The notes: a model not told the origin generated them from the sequence alone. A stretch of DNA of 64,000 nt from Amorphophallus konjac (GCA_022559845.1 CM040128.1:224673643-224737642), one strand, 5' to 3'. Positions 22,508 to 35,514 are shown, numbered from the stretch's first letter. Program-made: numbers and translations.

Positions 22508-23426
22508 GATGATGGCAACACTATGAGTTATAAGGATAAAGCAAGATGCAGACTCATGTCAAACTATTCTCCCCTTTTGACTTCATCAAAAAGAAAATAG
22601 TTTGATACGAGAAATACAAACATGCATGATATGATTGAATCAAAATCTTCTCATGATATGATTGAATCAAAATCTTTCTCAAGAACTCTCCCCCTAGATG
22701 AATGAATCAAATCAGCTAAAAATACAGGGGCAATCATACACAATCAGACAAGCCAAGAAGTATGGCAGTGAGGAGTGCAGTCACGAAATATGACAGTCAA
22801 GATAAGCTCAGAATTTCAGTTGAAAAAGAATGAGAGTAAGCTAGCAAGAGCTTTTCAGGAATAGACCAGACTGAAGACCCAAAGGATCAAGATATGTAAG
22901 AACATTTTCAATGAGATAGCTATGCCATAAATCCAAATGTTGAAGATATTTCAAATTCTTCTATTATAAGAACTTATGAATAAGTCTTAATTGACCAGCA
23001 TGGTTTAAGCATGATGTATACATAGTTTGTTAATGAAATTCAATACTCATATTTGAAACAAGTTTTAATAAAGATGAACCAATCACTCATATGATATTCT
23101 TGTTTATCCTCCTTCTATCTTACTCATTTAAATTTTCAATGACTCCTTTAGGAATTAAAAAAGGTAGTGTTGAGGGTAAACAGCTATGAAATCATTTGAC
23201 TATCTAGGGGTGTAGCAATTTATCCTTTGCAACAATTTTCAGATATTCATTTGATCAAACAGGAAATTCTATGCACTCAACCTTTAAGAGCAATCTAGTT
23301 CAGTACACACCTTCTCACTAGAGGATATACGTTGATCAGACGCCAATATCCCTAAGCACTTAATGTGACTAACAGTCATGCTTTATGATGTACAGAGTTA
23401 ACTTGACACCTCATGTCATAGCTGAA
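22508..23426 (-). other. Non-coding internal DNA of first composite unit, up to the LINE
   Basis: No coding capacity seen. It matches 36768-37687 of the second unit closely. It contains further polypurine-like tracts (minus-strand GGGGGAGAG near 22690). It ends in the 13-bp target duplication of the LINE, TGTCATAGCTGAA. Confidence 0.6.
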
Positions 23427-23429
23427 GTC

Positions 23430-23438
23430 TTTTTTTTT
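23430..23438 (-). other. Poly-A tail of LINE
   Basis: Nine plus-strand T residues, equal to a minus-strand A tail, at the 3' end of the LINE next to the target duplication. Confidence 0.75.
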
Positions 23439-23639
23439 AATCACCGACCAACAGAGTTAATGTCCAGTCGAGTGCACCATCCCCCAGTAGGGGACAGTGT
23501 TCTCACTCCCCCAGACTAACTCTATGGCCATAGAATTTTATTATTTTTCTAATGAATACAGGATCATCAAGGCATACCCCTGAACATTTACAGTTTGCAG
23601 CCATGAAAGAAGTTGGATCTACAGATCTACAAACCCAAA

Positions 23640-24365
23640 GAGTGAGTCTATACACTACACATTATGAAGTCTATACAATGTGGTGTCTGTACAATGTGAA
23701 GACCGTTCGCTGCTGCGGTGAAGTCTATACATTGTGCTGGTAAAGCCCGTTCGCTGCTGAAGACAGTGAAGCCAGTACATTGTTGAAGTCTATACATTGT
23801 GCTGGTAAAGCCCATTCGCTGCTGAAGATAATGAAGTCTGTACATCAGCTTTGTGAAGTCCATACACTGCATAGCAGTCAAAGTCTGTTCAATGAGAAGT
23901 CTATACATTGCATTTTCTTTCTCTGCTGAAGTCCGTACATTGTGGAGAAGTCTGTACAATGTGAAGACAGCTGCTGAAGATGGTGAAGTCTGTACATTAT
24001 GGAGAAGTCTGTACACTATTAAGAAGTCTGTACATTGTTGAAGTCTGTACATTGTGAAGAAGTCTATACATTGCATTCCCTTTCGCTTCTGAAGTCTGTA
24101 CATTCAATGTCTGAGCTTTAAGAAGTCCATACACTGCATTCCCTTTCGCTATTGAAGTCTGTACATTCAAAGTTTGAGCTTTGTGAGTCTGTACACTGTG
24201 AAATATGTACACTGTACGCCCTTTCTCTGCAGCTTTGTGAAGTCTGTACTCTGAGCACCCTTTCGCTGCCAGCTTTGTGAAGTCCATACACTGCCCTCCC
24301 TGTACATTCAATGTCTGAACATTAAGAAGTCCATACTCTGTACAATGTGAAGTCTGTACATTTGG
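23640..24365 (-). repeat. Iterated TGTACAGACTTC motif in LINE 3' region
   Basis: Several dozen copies of plus-strand GAAGTCTGTACATTGTG and its variants (minus TGTACAGACTTC) begin right after the ORF2 stop at 24389. Linkers such as CCCTTTCGCTGC recur. Short frames across it merely translate the repeat (YRL and VQTS strings) and are not genes. The motif is very close to TGCACAGACCTT of the host composite LTR. Confidence 0.8.
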
Positions 24366-24388
24366 CTTCGGGGCTTCCCCAGAAGAGG

Positions 24389-27300
24389 CTAACGGAGACG
24401 GATAGCTGACAGTCCAACTTTGTCTATTCTTAACGCTCCCATGGCCATTCGCGGGAGGTCCCCTACTTGAGTGAAAATTGTGTTTTCAGTAATGGTGCAT
24501 GCATAAGAGGCAAGGGAATCAGCAACTTGATTCCCTTCTCTGAATACATGCCAAACCGGACACCCATTGTCTTGGAGGAGATCCAAGGTCCTTTTCCACT
24601 AGGGAAGGACCATCCAGCTTGGGGCCATTCCATTCCGGATTGCCTCTACTAGGAGGGCACAGTCCGAGTACACTGCTGCCAACCTAATTTGACATTGCTT
24701 TGCAATGGCTAAACCATCATGAAGAGCCCTTGTCTCTACTGAGATACTATTGCCTTGGCCATAGTGAAATGCAAAACCAACTATGAGTTTGCATGCAGGG
24801 TCCCTGATACATCCTCCACCTCCACATTTGCCGGGGTTACCCTTCGAGGCTCCATCTACATGTAGTGTAAAATTTTGGGCAGCCAATCGACAATAGACTA
24901 AGAGTGGCTGTTTAATTTCAACTCGTGGATATAATTGGAAGGAGGCTAAGCAATGGAATTGGGCTGGAGATAAGGGCTTGTGAAAATTTAGCTTGTCCAA
25001 CACCAAAGCTATTGAAGAGATTATTTTCCTTTTGATGGATGCACTATTTAGGGCCACTCCTTCAAATCTCAGAGCACATCTATGTTTCCATATTTCCCAT
25101 ATCATCAAGATTATAGCATACATCCCAATAAACTGTATTGCAGATGACATGTTGGTTGCAGAGATTAAATTCCAGCTTCGGGTTATAATCTACTCACAAA
25201 GAGCAATCTTGTTGCTAACAAGAGGGTGCACCCAACCCCATAACTCAGAAGCCAACTCACTGGAGATGAAAACATGGTTAAGGTCTTCTTGGGAAGGAGA
25301 TGAACAACAGCTACACCTAGAGGCCATTTGAATCCCACATTCAGCCACCCTACTGTCAACCGGCACTGCTCGGTGGAGTAGTTTCCAGGTGAAGAGAGCT
25401 GCTCTTGGAGCAATAGCTGTGTGCCATAACTTGGCCCAAGCTGGCCTCCGAATACCTTTTGTTCGGATCAAATTACATGCTGATTTTACTGAGAAATTTC
25501 CCTTTAAAGTGCCTGTCCAAACACAGATGTCGGCCTCATTGCTAAACTGGATGTGTGGAAAGTGAAAGTTGTTACTGAGAAAACCCCTGGCAATATGCTG
25601 AGAGTCATGGAGCACTTCTCGGACAGAAGCCAGAGGGAGATCAGCACCTCTATTTCTACCATCGGTCTGAACAACATTAATGACAGGGCCTAGACCAGTC
25701 CAGTTATCTCTCAGAAAATCTATTTCTACCCCATTTCCAATAAGCCACCTGCTGTTGTTTATTAAAAAATCTTGGGCTTGCCTGAAAACTGCCAAAGGCA
25801 TACCTGCAGGGAAAGGCTTAGTACAGTTGGCAAAGTGAAATTTAATGAAACGTTGTCTAGCATATCGAGACCAGAGGGAAGACCCATGGAGAATGTTCCA
25901 TAAACTCTTAACTGCTAATGAAATTTGAACCCATTGTAAGTCTCTTATTCCCAATCCTCCCTCTGAGCGTGCCCTCTGAATTACTGACCAAGCTATCCAA
26001 TGTCTTCGGTTTTTTCCATCACTGCCTTGCCAGAAGAAGTTATCACATTGACTGTCAATGAATCAGATTACCTTCTTTGGGATAAAACAAGCAGAAGCAA
26101 GGTAGATTGGCATGCTATGCATAACAGAATCTATAAGAACAACTCTGCCAGCTTGGGATAGAAGTTTGGATTTCCAACCTTCCAGCTTAATTTGAACCCT
26201 TTCAATGAGGTATTTAAAATCAGAGCAGAGATACCTACCCTTTTTCACAGGAATACCCAAATAGTTGATACCAGCAGTCTGATTTTTAAAACCTGTAAGA
26301 ACATGAATTGACTGTTTAAGGGAGGAAGGTGCTTTCTCTGAAAGAATAAAGCAACTTTTTATTAACATTTACTTGCTACCCTGAGCATTGCTCATATCTG
26401 CAAATGAATTGTTTGAATGCCACAACATTCTATCTACTAGCATTGAGGAAAACCAGGGAATCATCTGCATATAGTAAGTGTTTAATCTGCATAGACTGCC
26501 TTGGTCCTTTGTAACCTTGTAAGCTTCCAGATTGAAATTGGGCAGAGAGGCCTCTACTTAGAACTTCAGAAGCAATTATGAACAGGTATGGGGCTATGGG
26601 GTCCCCTTGCCTAATGCCCCTACTGGACTTAAAAAAGCCTGATGCCACTCCATTGAAATTAACCGAAAACCAACAATTAAAAAGAAGCATTCCTATGTAC
26701 GAAGTAAATTTGGTACTGAACCAAATTTTCTCATGACAGTCAAGATGAAATCCCATTCCATCATAGCATAGGCCTTTGCCATATCAAGCTTAATGATCAT
26801 ATTATGACCACGTACCTTTTTATTTATATCCATCATTAACTGCCAAGCAAGAGCCACATTGTCTAAGATTAATCTCCCCTTAACAAATGCCCCTTGCTCC
26901 ACTGATATAATGCTTGGCAATAAGGGAGCCAATCTTTCAGAGATTATCCGAGAAATGATTTTATATGAGAAATTGCACAAGCTTATATGTCTGAAATCAC
27001 TAAAAGACCTGGGCTCTGGCACCTTGGAGATTAAAGTGATGATAGAGGAAGATAAACCTCTTGGAAGAGGGAAACCTTCAAAAAATGCACTAACAGCTTT
27101 AGTGACATCCTGCCCAATTATATCCCAGGCTGCTGTATAGAATTCTCCAGAAAACCCATCTGGGCCAGGAGAACTGGAGCCCTTTAGAGACCACACCGCT
27201 TTCCGGACTTCTGAAGCGTCTGGTTTGGCACAAAGAGTAGAGTTCTGAGCTTCAGTTATAACCTGTGGAATGCATTCCATCAAGTTTGGATTTATGAAGT

Positions 27301-28534
27301 GTTCCTCAGTAGGGAAAAGGTTCTTGAAGAAAGCCTCTGCATGACTCCTCAAAGTTTCCTGATTATCACACCAATCTTCAGGGTCTCCTACTTTCAATCT
27401 TCTGATAACATTTCTCCTTCTATTGCATTGTGCAACATCATGATAAAAGGAGGTGTTTCTGTCCCCACATTCTATCCATTCTACTTTGGACTTCTGGTTC
27501 CAGAAAATTTCTTCTCTGAGTAAAGCTTGGCGGAGACTAGCATTGGCAGCATTTAGCCCCTCTTTGTTAATTGGAGAAGGGTCTGAGTCATAAGTGTTCT
27601 GTTTAAGTGCCACTTCATCTTCAGCAAGACTTACATTGTGGAATACATCCCCAAAGACTTCCTTATTCCATTTTTGCAAAGAGTCTTTAACAGTCTTCAA
27701 TTTAACAAAGAGCCGAACCATGGCATTTGGATGACTAATGTTGGTTTGCTGCCAAGCATCTGAAACACACTGTTTAAAGGATATGTGGGTACACCACATC
27801 CTCTTAAAAATGAAGCGGCCAGGGCAATTAGACAAACTATCAATATTCAGAAGCAGTGGAGCATGGTCAGAGGGACCCCTAGATAAGTGTTTAATAGTCA
27901 GTTGTGGATTTACAGAGTGGCAAGAGCTATTCACTAATACACGATCAAGCCTTGCCCGTATGTTAGCTGTACCGACTCTATTATTTGTCCAGGTCATAGC
28001 AGGCCCTTGAAATCCAGCATCAATCAGACCAGTAGAACATAGAAAATTTTTAAACTCTGACATAGAGGCTAGAGCTGGGAGGCCGCCTCCTATCTTCTCT
28101 GAGGGCCTAAGGACACAATTAAAATCACCTCCCACCAACCAGGGAATAGTAATAGAAGCAGCAAAGAGAGCTAGATCACTGAAGAGGGATTGTCGCAGGT
28201 GAAGAGCACAAGAAGTATATACAAAAGAGTAATATGTATAGAATGAATTATTCACTTTCAGTCCAAGAGTGATATATTGAGAAGAGGAGGCAATAACCTC
28301 CAGATCATAACTGTCATGCTAGAATACCCAAATCTTATAATCAAGAGAGTTGTTACCTGCAAACCTCCCAAGCTTGAGATGTCTTCCCGATTGAGGATCT
28401 TTATTTATACTCAACATAGGTTCACTGATGGCCACCAAATTGACCTTATTAGACTGAACTAGGTGTTTTAAGCCTCTACGGGAAGCAGTGTTCCCTACCC
28501 CACGAATATTCCAAATTAGAATTGGTAAAATCAT
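24389..28534 (-). pseudogene. LINE ORF2: endonuclease, reverse transcriptase, RNase H; broken
   Basis: ORF2 makes the nick and primes reverse transcription at the target. It starts at 28534 with the endonuclease beginning WNIRGVGN. A stop lies at 28319, then come GGDFNCV and GPSDHAPL of the endonuclease. RT follows with GPDGF, ISLCN, KLDMAKAY and, after a frameshift near 26700, RQGDPIAPYLF and YADDSLVF. A second shift near 26400 leads to the thumb (YLGIPVKKGR, KLEGWKSKLLSQAGR), then a zf-RVT-like domain (25954-25190) and a plant-type RNase H with HVDGASKGNPG and VYSDCALLVEAI. Stops at about 26063, 25190 and 24599 break it further. Confidence 0.88.
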
Positions 28535-29895
28535 GGAGGATTTAGGACAATTTCCTCCATCGATCTAGCTTTAGATCTAGTTACTATCCCACCATTATGT
28601 ATTCTTCTAGCATTCTCACCACCCTTTTCCAGTAACTGGATCTGCAAAATGTCATTGTCCAGACAGGCAGTATTCGCTATTAGTGTACTGGCCTTATGAA
28701 TCTCCAGTTCTTGTAATAAAGCCTCCACATCAGAGAGAGAGTCTTATTTTGTTTGGTTGGCTAATTGTAACAGCTCACCAACTACTCCATTGTCAGATTT
28801 TGAAGGGGGCTGAAGAACAGGGCCTGGAGGCTCCCCTTCTTGGTACTCCGGGACCTGGAGAGGCCCTACATTGATGCTAGAGTCAGAGTTATTTTGTTCC
28901 ATATCCAGTAACTCCGCAGCCTATTGTAAGATCTCGAACTTATTTTCCACAGCCACATTTTGCCGAACAGCTGGAGGATCAGTAAGCCGAGGCCTGAAAG
29001 CTTGTTTGGGATTCTTGGGATCTGGTTCTTTTGTTGATTGGGCTTTGGCCAACCTTCCCTGCTTCTTCTTGCAACCATCAACTGCGTGACCAAGCTTATG
29101 ATAGAAAGAACAAAGCAGCGGAGCACGATTGTAATTTACAGGTTGCCAATAACCATTTCCATCTAGATCTATCCATAATCGTTCCTTGCGCAAGGCAGAT
29201 AGATCCATCTCTACACAAATCAAGGCCTCCGATGTATCCGTCATGGCCAGAGTTCTTTCATGAATGCGCAGCACATTCCCAAAATTTCCAGCTATAGACC
29301 GCAAGCAATCTGCGTGATACAGGTTAGCAGGCAATGCTGGAAAGCCGATCCAGACTGGCACCGTCGGCGGATCTGCATCAAAGTTAAACTCTGGTGTCCA
29401 GCGGAAGAAACGAAATAGGAATCCCTTAATGTAGAGATTCTTCTGTATCAACAACTTCAAGAAGTCCGATTTGCAAGTAAATCGGAAGAGTAGGTGTCGT
29501 GGATTCAATTTACTAATGACAAAGTCAGAAGCTAAATCCAGCCGCTGCATCAAGCAGCTTTTGATTTTGGAAAAATTGGGCCGACCATAAGAACATTTGG
29601 CAACAATAGAGAAAGAAAGGAATTGGAGGGACGCCTGGACATCCGCCTTGGTGAAGAACACTGCAGGCTCTCCCCGATCGGTGAAGGCAGGTTCCTTCAC
29701 CGGAATTGGAATCGTTGGCCTAAACTTAGACTCCATGAGTGCCTGCGCAAAGGTCCGACGGGAGACCACTTGAGATGCTGAAGCAGTCTCCGACGGCACC
29801 AGAGGAGGCGGAGGATCTCCCGTTACGCCATCCATGGCCGGCAAGGAGGGAGACACACAAGGAGAAGGCGGCGGGAAAACCAGAGTTTCTCTCAC
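28531..29895 (-). pseudogene. LINE ORF1: DUF4283-type RNA-binding protein with zinc knuckle
   Basis: ORF1 proteins of plant L1 elements bind the LINE RNA. The frame opens at 29895 with a proline-rich head, then a DUF4283-like domain (RFFRWTPEFNFDADPPTVPVW region, about residues 140-230), then a zinc-knuckle relative CSFYHKLGHAVDGC in which the second Cys is Tyr. Stops at 28921 and 28744 interrupt an otherwise single frame that ends at 28531. Its stop overlaps the ORF2 start as ATGA. Confidence 0.8.
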
Positions 29896-29912
29896 AGCAG
29901 ATCCAAGGAAGC

Positions 29913-31620
29913 TGACATAGCTGAACTCATTTCCTTGATGAGTGAGACGTATTTCTCAGTGTGCAAGCCATTGCTCTGCCTAACTTTTAATCATTATTTC
30001 GGCAGAGTTAACTATGGCAGTTCATGACACAGTCCTTTGGACATGGTTTCTCAGTGACCAAGATCATTACTCTGACAGCTTTTAACCCCTAAGACATTTC
30101 AAAAAACTCAGATGTTTAAAAAAAATAACACTTACCCCATGTATTTCAACTAAAGATAGTCATTAATTTAAAATTTTTCAGATTTCAAAAGATTTTATGA
30201 GAAATAATATGAGATATTAGGTTAAGATTTATTAAAAAATGATTCAGATATTTTCACGTTTCCCATATCCAAACTTAATGAACACATTAATTTTAAACCA
30301 CTTGAAATTTTCAGACAATCATAAAACCATATAATAGAAGATTCCCTTAAAAGTTTTTCAGATTTATGATCAAGATATGCCCATTGAAATCTTCATGAAT
30401 AACTGATAGAAGTGTTCCAGCAAGAATGAGTGATTTTGATACCAATTGTTTTCAGATTTGATCAAGGTTTGTCGATAGAATCAGTAAAAAGGATATGCAC
30501 CACAAGCAAAATAACTGAAGGTCAGACATAATTCAGGATCTTCAAGGTTTAGCAGATATGCAGTGTTTTGAAAATACGTTTAAGAACATGACAAGTATTC
30601 CAGTCAAGAGAGTAAGAGTAGAAACATGATCAGAAGAGGATCCACGAAGGTGTCGACTCTTTGTGTCGACATCTGCTCACAAGATCCACACATCAGAACA
30701 ATTAAAAATGACAGCTCATGGTTTCGACACTTCCAAAAGAAGACTATCAAGAAGTGCAGCAAAGGATGTGTCAGAGAGACCATCAGACAGATTGATTCAC
30801 AAAATAGCCAGCTCCCCCTCACTAAATGCATTGAAATAGCAAAGATGCAAATTTTAACACTCACTTCAGATGTCGACATGAATTCAAATTATATACAGTA
30901 CCAAATCTTGTTAAACGCTCCCCCTGACAGAATGCATGTGTTAACTGGATTCTGAAAGTAGCATATGCAGAACATCAGGAACATGAGGGAATATGCTCAT
31001 GAACTCTTAGACTGCTCTAATAGGCAATTGACCCATGGTACTTGGCGGAGGCTAGCCTCTACGCATAGCGTGGGTTTTCAGATAGAAAATATCCGCCCTT
31101 CTCCCAACTTCCATTTGATATACCATTTGAGGTCATGCATGATAACTTAGTCTTATGTGCATCTTCAAATTTTTCTTATGACGGGTCTCTGAACAAATAT
31201 GTATGCGAATCAGCATGTGTGGAAATGAGCATTTTATGCATGTGACAGCATGCATGGATCAAATTTAAGCAATTCAGATTTTTTAGAAATGTAATTTATC
31301 TTCAGTGATTATGTATTTTAACAAATATCAAACAACTGCAATTGGCATATGTATGCATCAAATGCAGACAACCCTTTAATCTCATATATGCACAGATCAC
31401 CCAGCAAGTGCATGAACAGAAAAGAATGCAAATGGCAGATGCAGTTGTGGACATGTATGCATGAGATCTTAATTGACATATTAAGCATGATGTTCAGCTA
31501 AAAAAAAAAATCCAGGTGAATAAGCGTGTAAACATCAGAGTTGGGGTTTTACCTTACTTGAGCGCCTTGATTTATTAAACCCCCTTTCTATTCTCCATCC
31601 CAAGGCACTCCTGCAAACAA
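29913..31620 (-). other. Non-coding internal DNA of first composite unit, LINE to gag
   Basis: It matches 37675-39149 plus 49583-49830 of the second unit, with no recognisable pol or env. It contains several copies of the palindrome-like GTGTCGAC/TGTCGACA (about 30650-30880) and minus-strand GGGGGAGC tracts near 30820 and 30918 that mimic polypurine tracts. A 91-codon minus frame (30879-30604) is present in both units, but it has no recognisable domain and probably reflects recent common descent. Confidence 0.6.
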
Positions 31621-31624
31621 GATC

Positions 31625-33862
31625 TCATTTTGCATTCTTAGGAGCCCAAGTCTCCTTGGGTCCTTTAGTGACAGTAGCACCTTTGAATGGTGCTCTCCAC
31701 ATTTTCAACACTTGAGAGTCATCAAACCTCATCAAATAGCAGTTAGACATGGAATGTCCTAACTGTCCACAGTAATAACAAGAGATAACAGATTTTAAAT
31801 TCTTTTTATGCACATTGTCATAAGCAAGGAATATATGTGCATTAACATGAAGAATTTTGTTATTTGAATGAACATGTTGTTTTCCATAACCTGTCGACCA
31901 GCATTCAGAAGCTCGGTGCCCAGGTTTTCAACATTCAAAACATGCATGAATCTTTCCTTTAATGGTAGATTTATTCCTACCAAAATCATTTCTATTTGTA
32001 GGAAATTTAACAAACTTAGAGTTAGATTTCTTTCCCTGAGCATGCCAACAGAAAGTAGCAATGTGGCCCATCTTGCCACAATGAAAATAATGAATTTTTT
32101 TATTCTGAAGCTCATGATTTCTGACATGAGTTTTCCTAGCATGCATTTTACGAGCTTTCATGTCATCTTTTCCCATCAATCTACACTCATGCATCAGATG
32201 GCCAATCTTGTGACAATAATGACAAATCATTTTCTATTTAGATGCATGTGAGTGTGTGGGTGGAACATGCAAAGTAATGGCAGGAACATTTTGGTTTTTT
32301 TTCTTTTTGTTTTTCAGTTGTTGTTGAGGTTTTTTGAGCAGAAAACTGAAAAACAGGTGGGTTCAGAGACATGTGAGAAGTAGAACCGGAAACAAGGGAA
32401 GTTTGAATTTTATTTTTAAAACTCTTTTTATTTGTAGGGTTATAGCCCAACCATTCTTTTTGAAAATTAACCTTTGTTCCTAGCAACTTGTCCAAATTTT
32501 CTTGCCTATCAACAAATTTTGACAAAGAACTTCTCAAATCTTGAATTTATGAATGAAGAGATGAAACTTGAAATTCATAGCTGGCAATATCTTCCTCACG
32601 AGATAGAATTTGTTGATGCATTGCATCATTCAGATTTTTAAGAGTTTCAACTTCTTGTCTCAGTTTGAGCTCATTTTCAGCTTGATTTTCATTAATAATA
32701 CATTTTCCGTTTCTAGGACAAGAAGTCTCTCCGACATAGCAGTGTTCAACTGCTTCACCTTTTCAATCTCTTTAATCAATTTGTCATTTTCTGATTTCTG
32801 ATTTTCAATTTCTTCAACACAGCTTTTATCAATTTTCATTGAGTTCATTTTATCATTCAACTCTTCTTCTATCTGTTCAAACTCCAAAATCTTGTTTAAC
32901 AGATCTTTGTTTTCTTCCTTTAGGGAAGCAGTTAAGTCCTTCTGCCATTCTAAATCTGAGTGAAGTTTTTCATTTATTTCTTTCAGAAATGGACAGTCAT
33001 TCCAGGCAGATTTAGCAAAGTATGTTGTTTCAGCATTGTCTTTTAGACACTGTTTCTTAAGACATTCATTCTCAATTTTCAGGGTATTCAATTCACAGCT
33101 AACACATTCAAAATCTTCATCAGTTTTTCCTTCTGAACTAAATTATTGACATGAACCTATCATCATCAATCAAGCTAAGTTTTTCTTTTAGTTCAGAAAT
33201 TTCACATACAAGTTCTTGATTTTCCTCTTTAAATAAGCCAATTTGTTTCTTAAGCATTTCTTTTTCAGATTTCAAATGATCTAGTTCTGAAGCAGCAAAA
33301 TCAAGATTGTTCAGTCGTTTTCTGAAAATTTCATTCTCAGTTTTCAATGTCTCAATATCAATATTTTCAGAATTGGAGTTAGCAGCTTCATGCAATTTCT
33401 TCTTCAGGGATTTATTTTTCTTACTTAGGCTGTTATACCTATCTAACAAATCAGCATAGGCATCCTCCAAGTCATCTATAGATAAATTCTTAAAGGGGTT
33501 TACCTGATCATCGTTATCATATTGATCACTGCTGTGATCACTGTCGTTTGCCATCATGCATTTGTCTTCGTTTCCTTTATCGACGGTCTTCAGTCTATCC
33601 AATATCTCTCTTGCTGATCTGCAATCATAAAAACAAGAATGGAATGCCCTGTTAGTAGCAGCCTTCATCATCTCCAAAGCTTTCTAGTTTTCAGCACACA
33701 TAGATAGATGATTATCAGTTCATTTGGACTTCTTCTTTGGTAATCTGTGTGGACCATGTGAATTAGCTTCCACAGATCTGGATCAACAGACTTAACAAAC
33801 ATACGCAAGTTATTAAACCACAAATTAAAATCAGTACCATTAAAAACTGGTGGATGACCCAT
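31625..33862 (-). pseudogene. gag: Gag of first composite unit (SIRE-like), broken
   Basis: The frame starts MGHPPVFNGTDFNLW, typical of SIRE/Maximus Gag, and continues through DPDLWKLI and NRAFHS. A long coiled coil of about 250 residues follows (33560-32660), rich in Lys, Glu, Leu and Asn. The C-terminal third has four zinc-knuckle positions: CHYCHKIGHLMHEC, a degenerate one with FHCGKMGHIATFC, CFECRKPGHRASEC (after a stop) and CYYCGQLGHSMSNC. It ends KETWAPKNAK at 31625, where pol would begin in an autonomous element. At least four frameshifts and several stops are present. Confidence 0.82.
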
Positions 33863-33961
33863 AAGAAGGATTTAGGAACAATCAGCCAAAAATAAGGAGC
33901 AGCAAATGGAATGAGCACCAAGGATCACTGCAGATCGTTGGATTTGTAGAACCAGTAACCC

Positions 33962-33973
33962 GCTCTAATACCA
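33962..33973 (-). promoter_or_regulatory. Primer binding site, first unit
   Basis: Minus-strand TGGTATTAGAGC, two bases inside LTR B, differs by one base from the initiator tRNA-Met complement TGGTATCAGAGC. Confidence 0.8.
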
Positions 33974-34433
33974 CTTGTTAGGGTGCAAGGCATGGATTCA
34001 GAGGGGGGGTGAATGAATCCCCGTTCAAAAAACTATTGCGAAATTAAAATCTAGGTTAGCCTGAACAAATTAAATGCTCTCCAGAGATAGGAAGATCATA
34101 ATCAAATAGTAGATGCAGAGTTAATAGCTCATACTAAACCGTAACTCTGCCAGACACAATATCGAATGCCAAGCGAGCATACAAACTGACATATCGTAGA
34201 ACACACTAGCAGACCTTCAAGCTCCAAATAGCACGCAATCTCCGCAGACAAGAACTACGCAAAATAGACTCACTTAGCAACACATATAATGCTCAAGGGT
34301 ACTTCAGATAGAAACAAGAGTGCTTAGACAACCTGTGAAGGAGGTAGAAGACAAGGGGCAAACGCACAAGGCAAACCACGGCATAGTAGATTTTTAGGTG
34401 GTTCGGCCTGCAACCCACAGACCTACATCCACC

Positions 34434-34824
34434 CCTCACTCCAAACCGGAGTGAGGCTTCCCTTGCCAAAGCAAGAAGCAGACTCAGTCTGCAACAACCG
34501 CTGCCTTACAGCTTGACCTAGAGGAACACTCTCCTCTCTTCCTCCAACCCGGAGGGGAACCACTAGTGACACCACGTCACTAGCAACCGGAGACACAGTC
34601 TCCCTTCCTCCAAATCGGAGGGGAACCCGTGAGTTGACCACTCACAACTAGAGACCCAAGTCTCCCTTCCTTTGAAACCCAGAGGGAAATCACAAGTGAC
34701 ACCCTGTCACTTGTAAACCGGAGGACCAATCCTCCCTTCCTCCAAACCGGAGGGAAACCCACAAGTAGCACACCACTACTCGCAATCGGAGACTACGTCT
34801 CCCTTCTCCTGAGTCTACAGGAGG
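34434..34824 (-). repeat. Hairpin array in the leader of LTR B
   Basis: Adjacent perfect or near-perfect stems include CCTCACTCC/GGAGTGAGG, CTAGTGAC/GTCACTAG, GGAGAC/GTCTCC, ACAAGTGACA/TGTCACTTGT, GGAGGA/TCCTCC and CCTCC/GGAGG repeated. Loops are 3-6 nt. Stem sequences differ from one hairpin to the next. Confidence 0.8.
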
Positions 34825-35208
34825 AACCCCGACCTCAAGCCAGAGCATCGGAAAACACTAATGGAGAATGGGAAGAACAAATGAAAAAACAACAACAGAA
34901 ACAAAAGGGAAAACAACTGTAGCTCCGAAGAGTAATTCGAACATAAGTCTCTAGGAAAAGCTCCCTCTTCTCTTCTTCTCAGCCTCTGGCTCTCTCTTTA
35001 CTTCTCAGCTTTCTCTCTCTCACTTCACTTCGCAGCTCTCTCGCTCTCTCTAGACTTCTTCTTCTTCTTAGCTATCTCTTCTTTTCTCTCTTGGCTTTCT
35101 TCTCTGGTGGATGCTCTTTTTCTTCCTTTCTTGCGCCTCACCCTTCTTCTCTTCCGGGTGCTCTTCTTTCCTTCTAGTGGCCTCTCCTTCTGAGAGGAAG
35201 AACATCCT

Positions 35209-35220
35209 GTATATATATAC
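35209..35220 (-). promoter_or_regulatory. TATA box in LTR B
   Basis: GTATATATATAC at the position equivalent to that in LTRs A and C. Confidence 0.55.
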
Positions 35221-35514
35221 CCAAAATAGGGGCTCCGTAAACCCTTTTGGATAAGGGTTATGATTCCATCCTTTTATCATTGGGCCACGTGGCAGAATCT
35301 GAACGTGTGTTGTCCATGTGTCTGAATCTCCACTTGAGGAATGTATTGGATCACGTGCCCATCATAAGTATCCCTGGGTCACATGCCAGCTTCTAGTTCG
35401 AGCTCACGTGTCTGCTTTAAACCTGTTAGTGAAGCAAAAATGCATTTAGTCAAACACCTTGTAGTCATAAGTAAACAGTCAATGTGCTCTGACTATGATA
35501 AGCTTAATGCATAT

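Larger units (their letters stand above)
23427..29912 (-). mobile_element. L1-type LINE inserted in first composite unit
   Basis: About 6.5 kb with ORF1, ORF2, a repeat-rich 3' region and a poly-A tail (plus-strand T run 23430-23438). Flanking 13-mers are TGTCATAGCTGAA (23414-23426) and TGACATAGCTGAA (29913-29925). The second composite unit has the empty site with a single TGACATAGCTGAA, which confirms the insertion. The element appears full length but has several stops and frameshifts. Confidence 0.9.

Noticed and set aside
23648..24311. Minus-strand ORFs of 104-151 codons in the LINE 3' region
   Set aside because: They only translate the iterated TGTACAGACTTC motif, repeating YRL and VQTS strings.
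30604..30879. 91-codon minus-strand ORF conserved in both composite units (also 38366-38641)
   Set aside because: The units are recent duplicates, so conservation carries no weight. It has no domain, and it overlaps a plus-strand frame of similar length.
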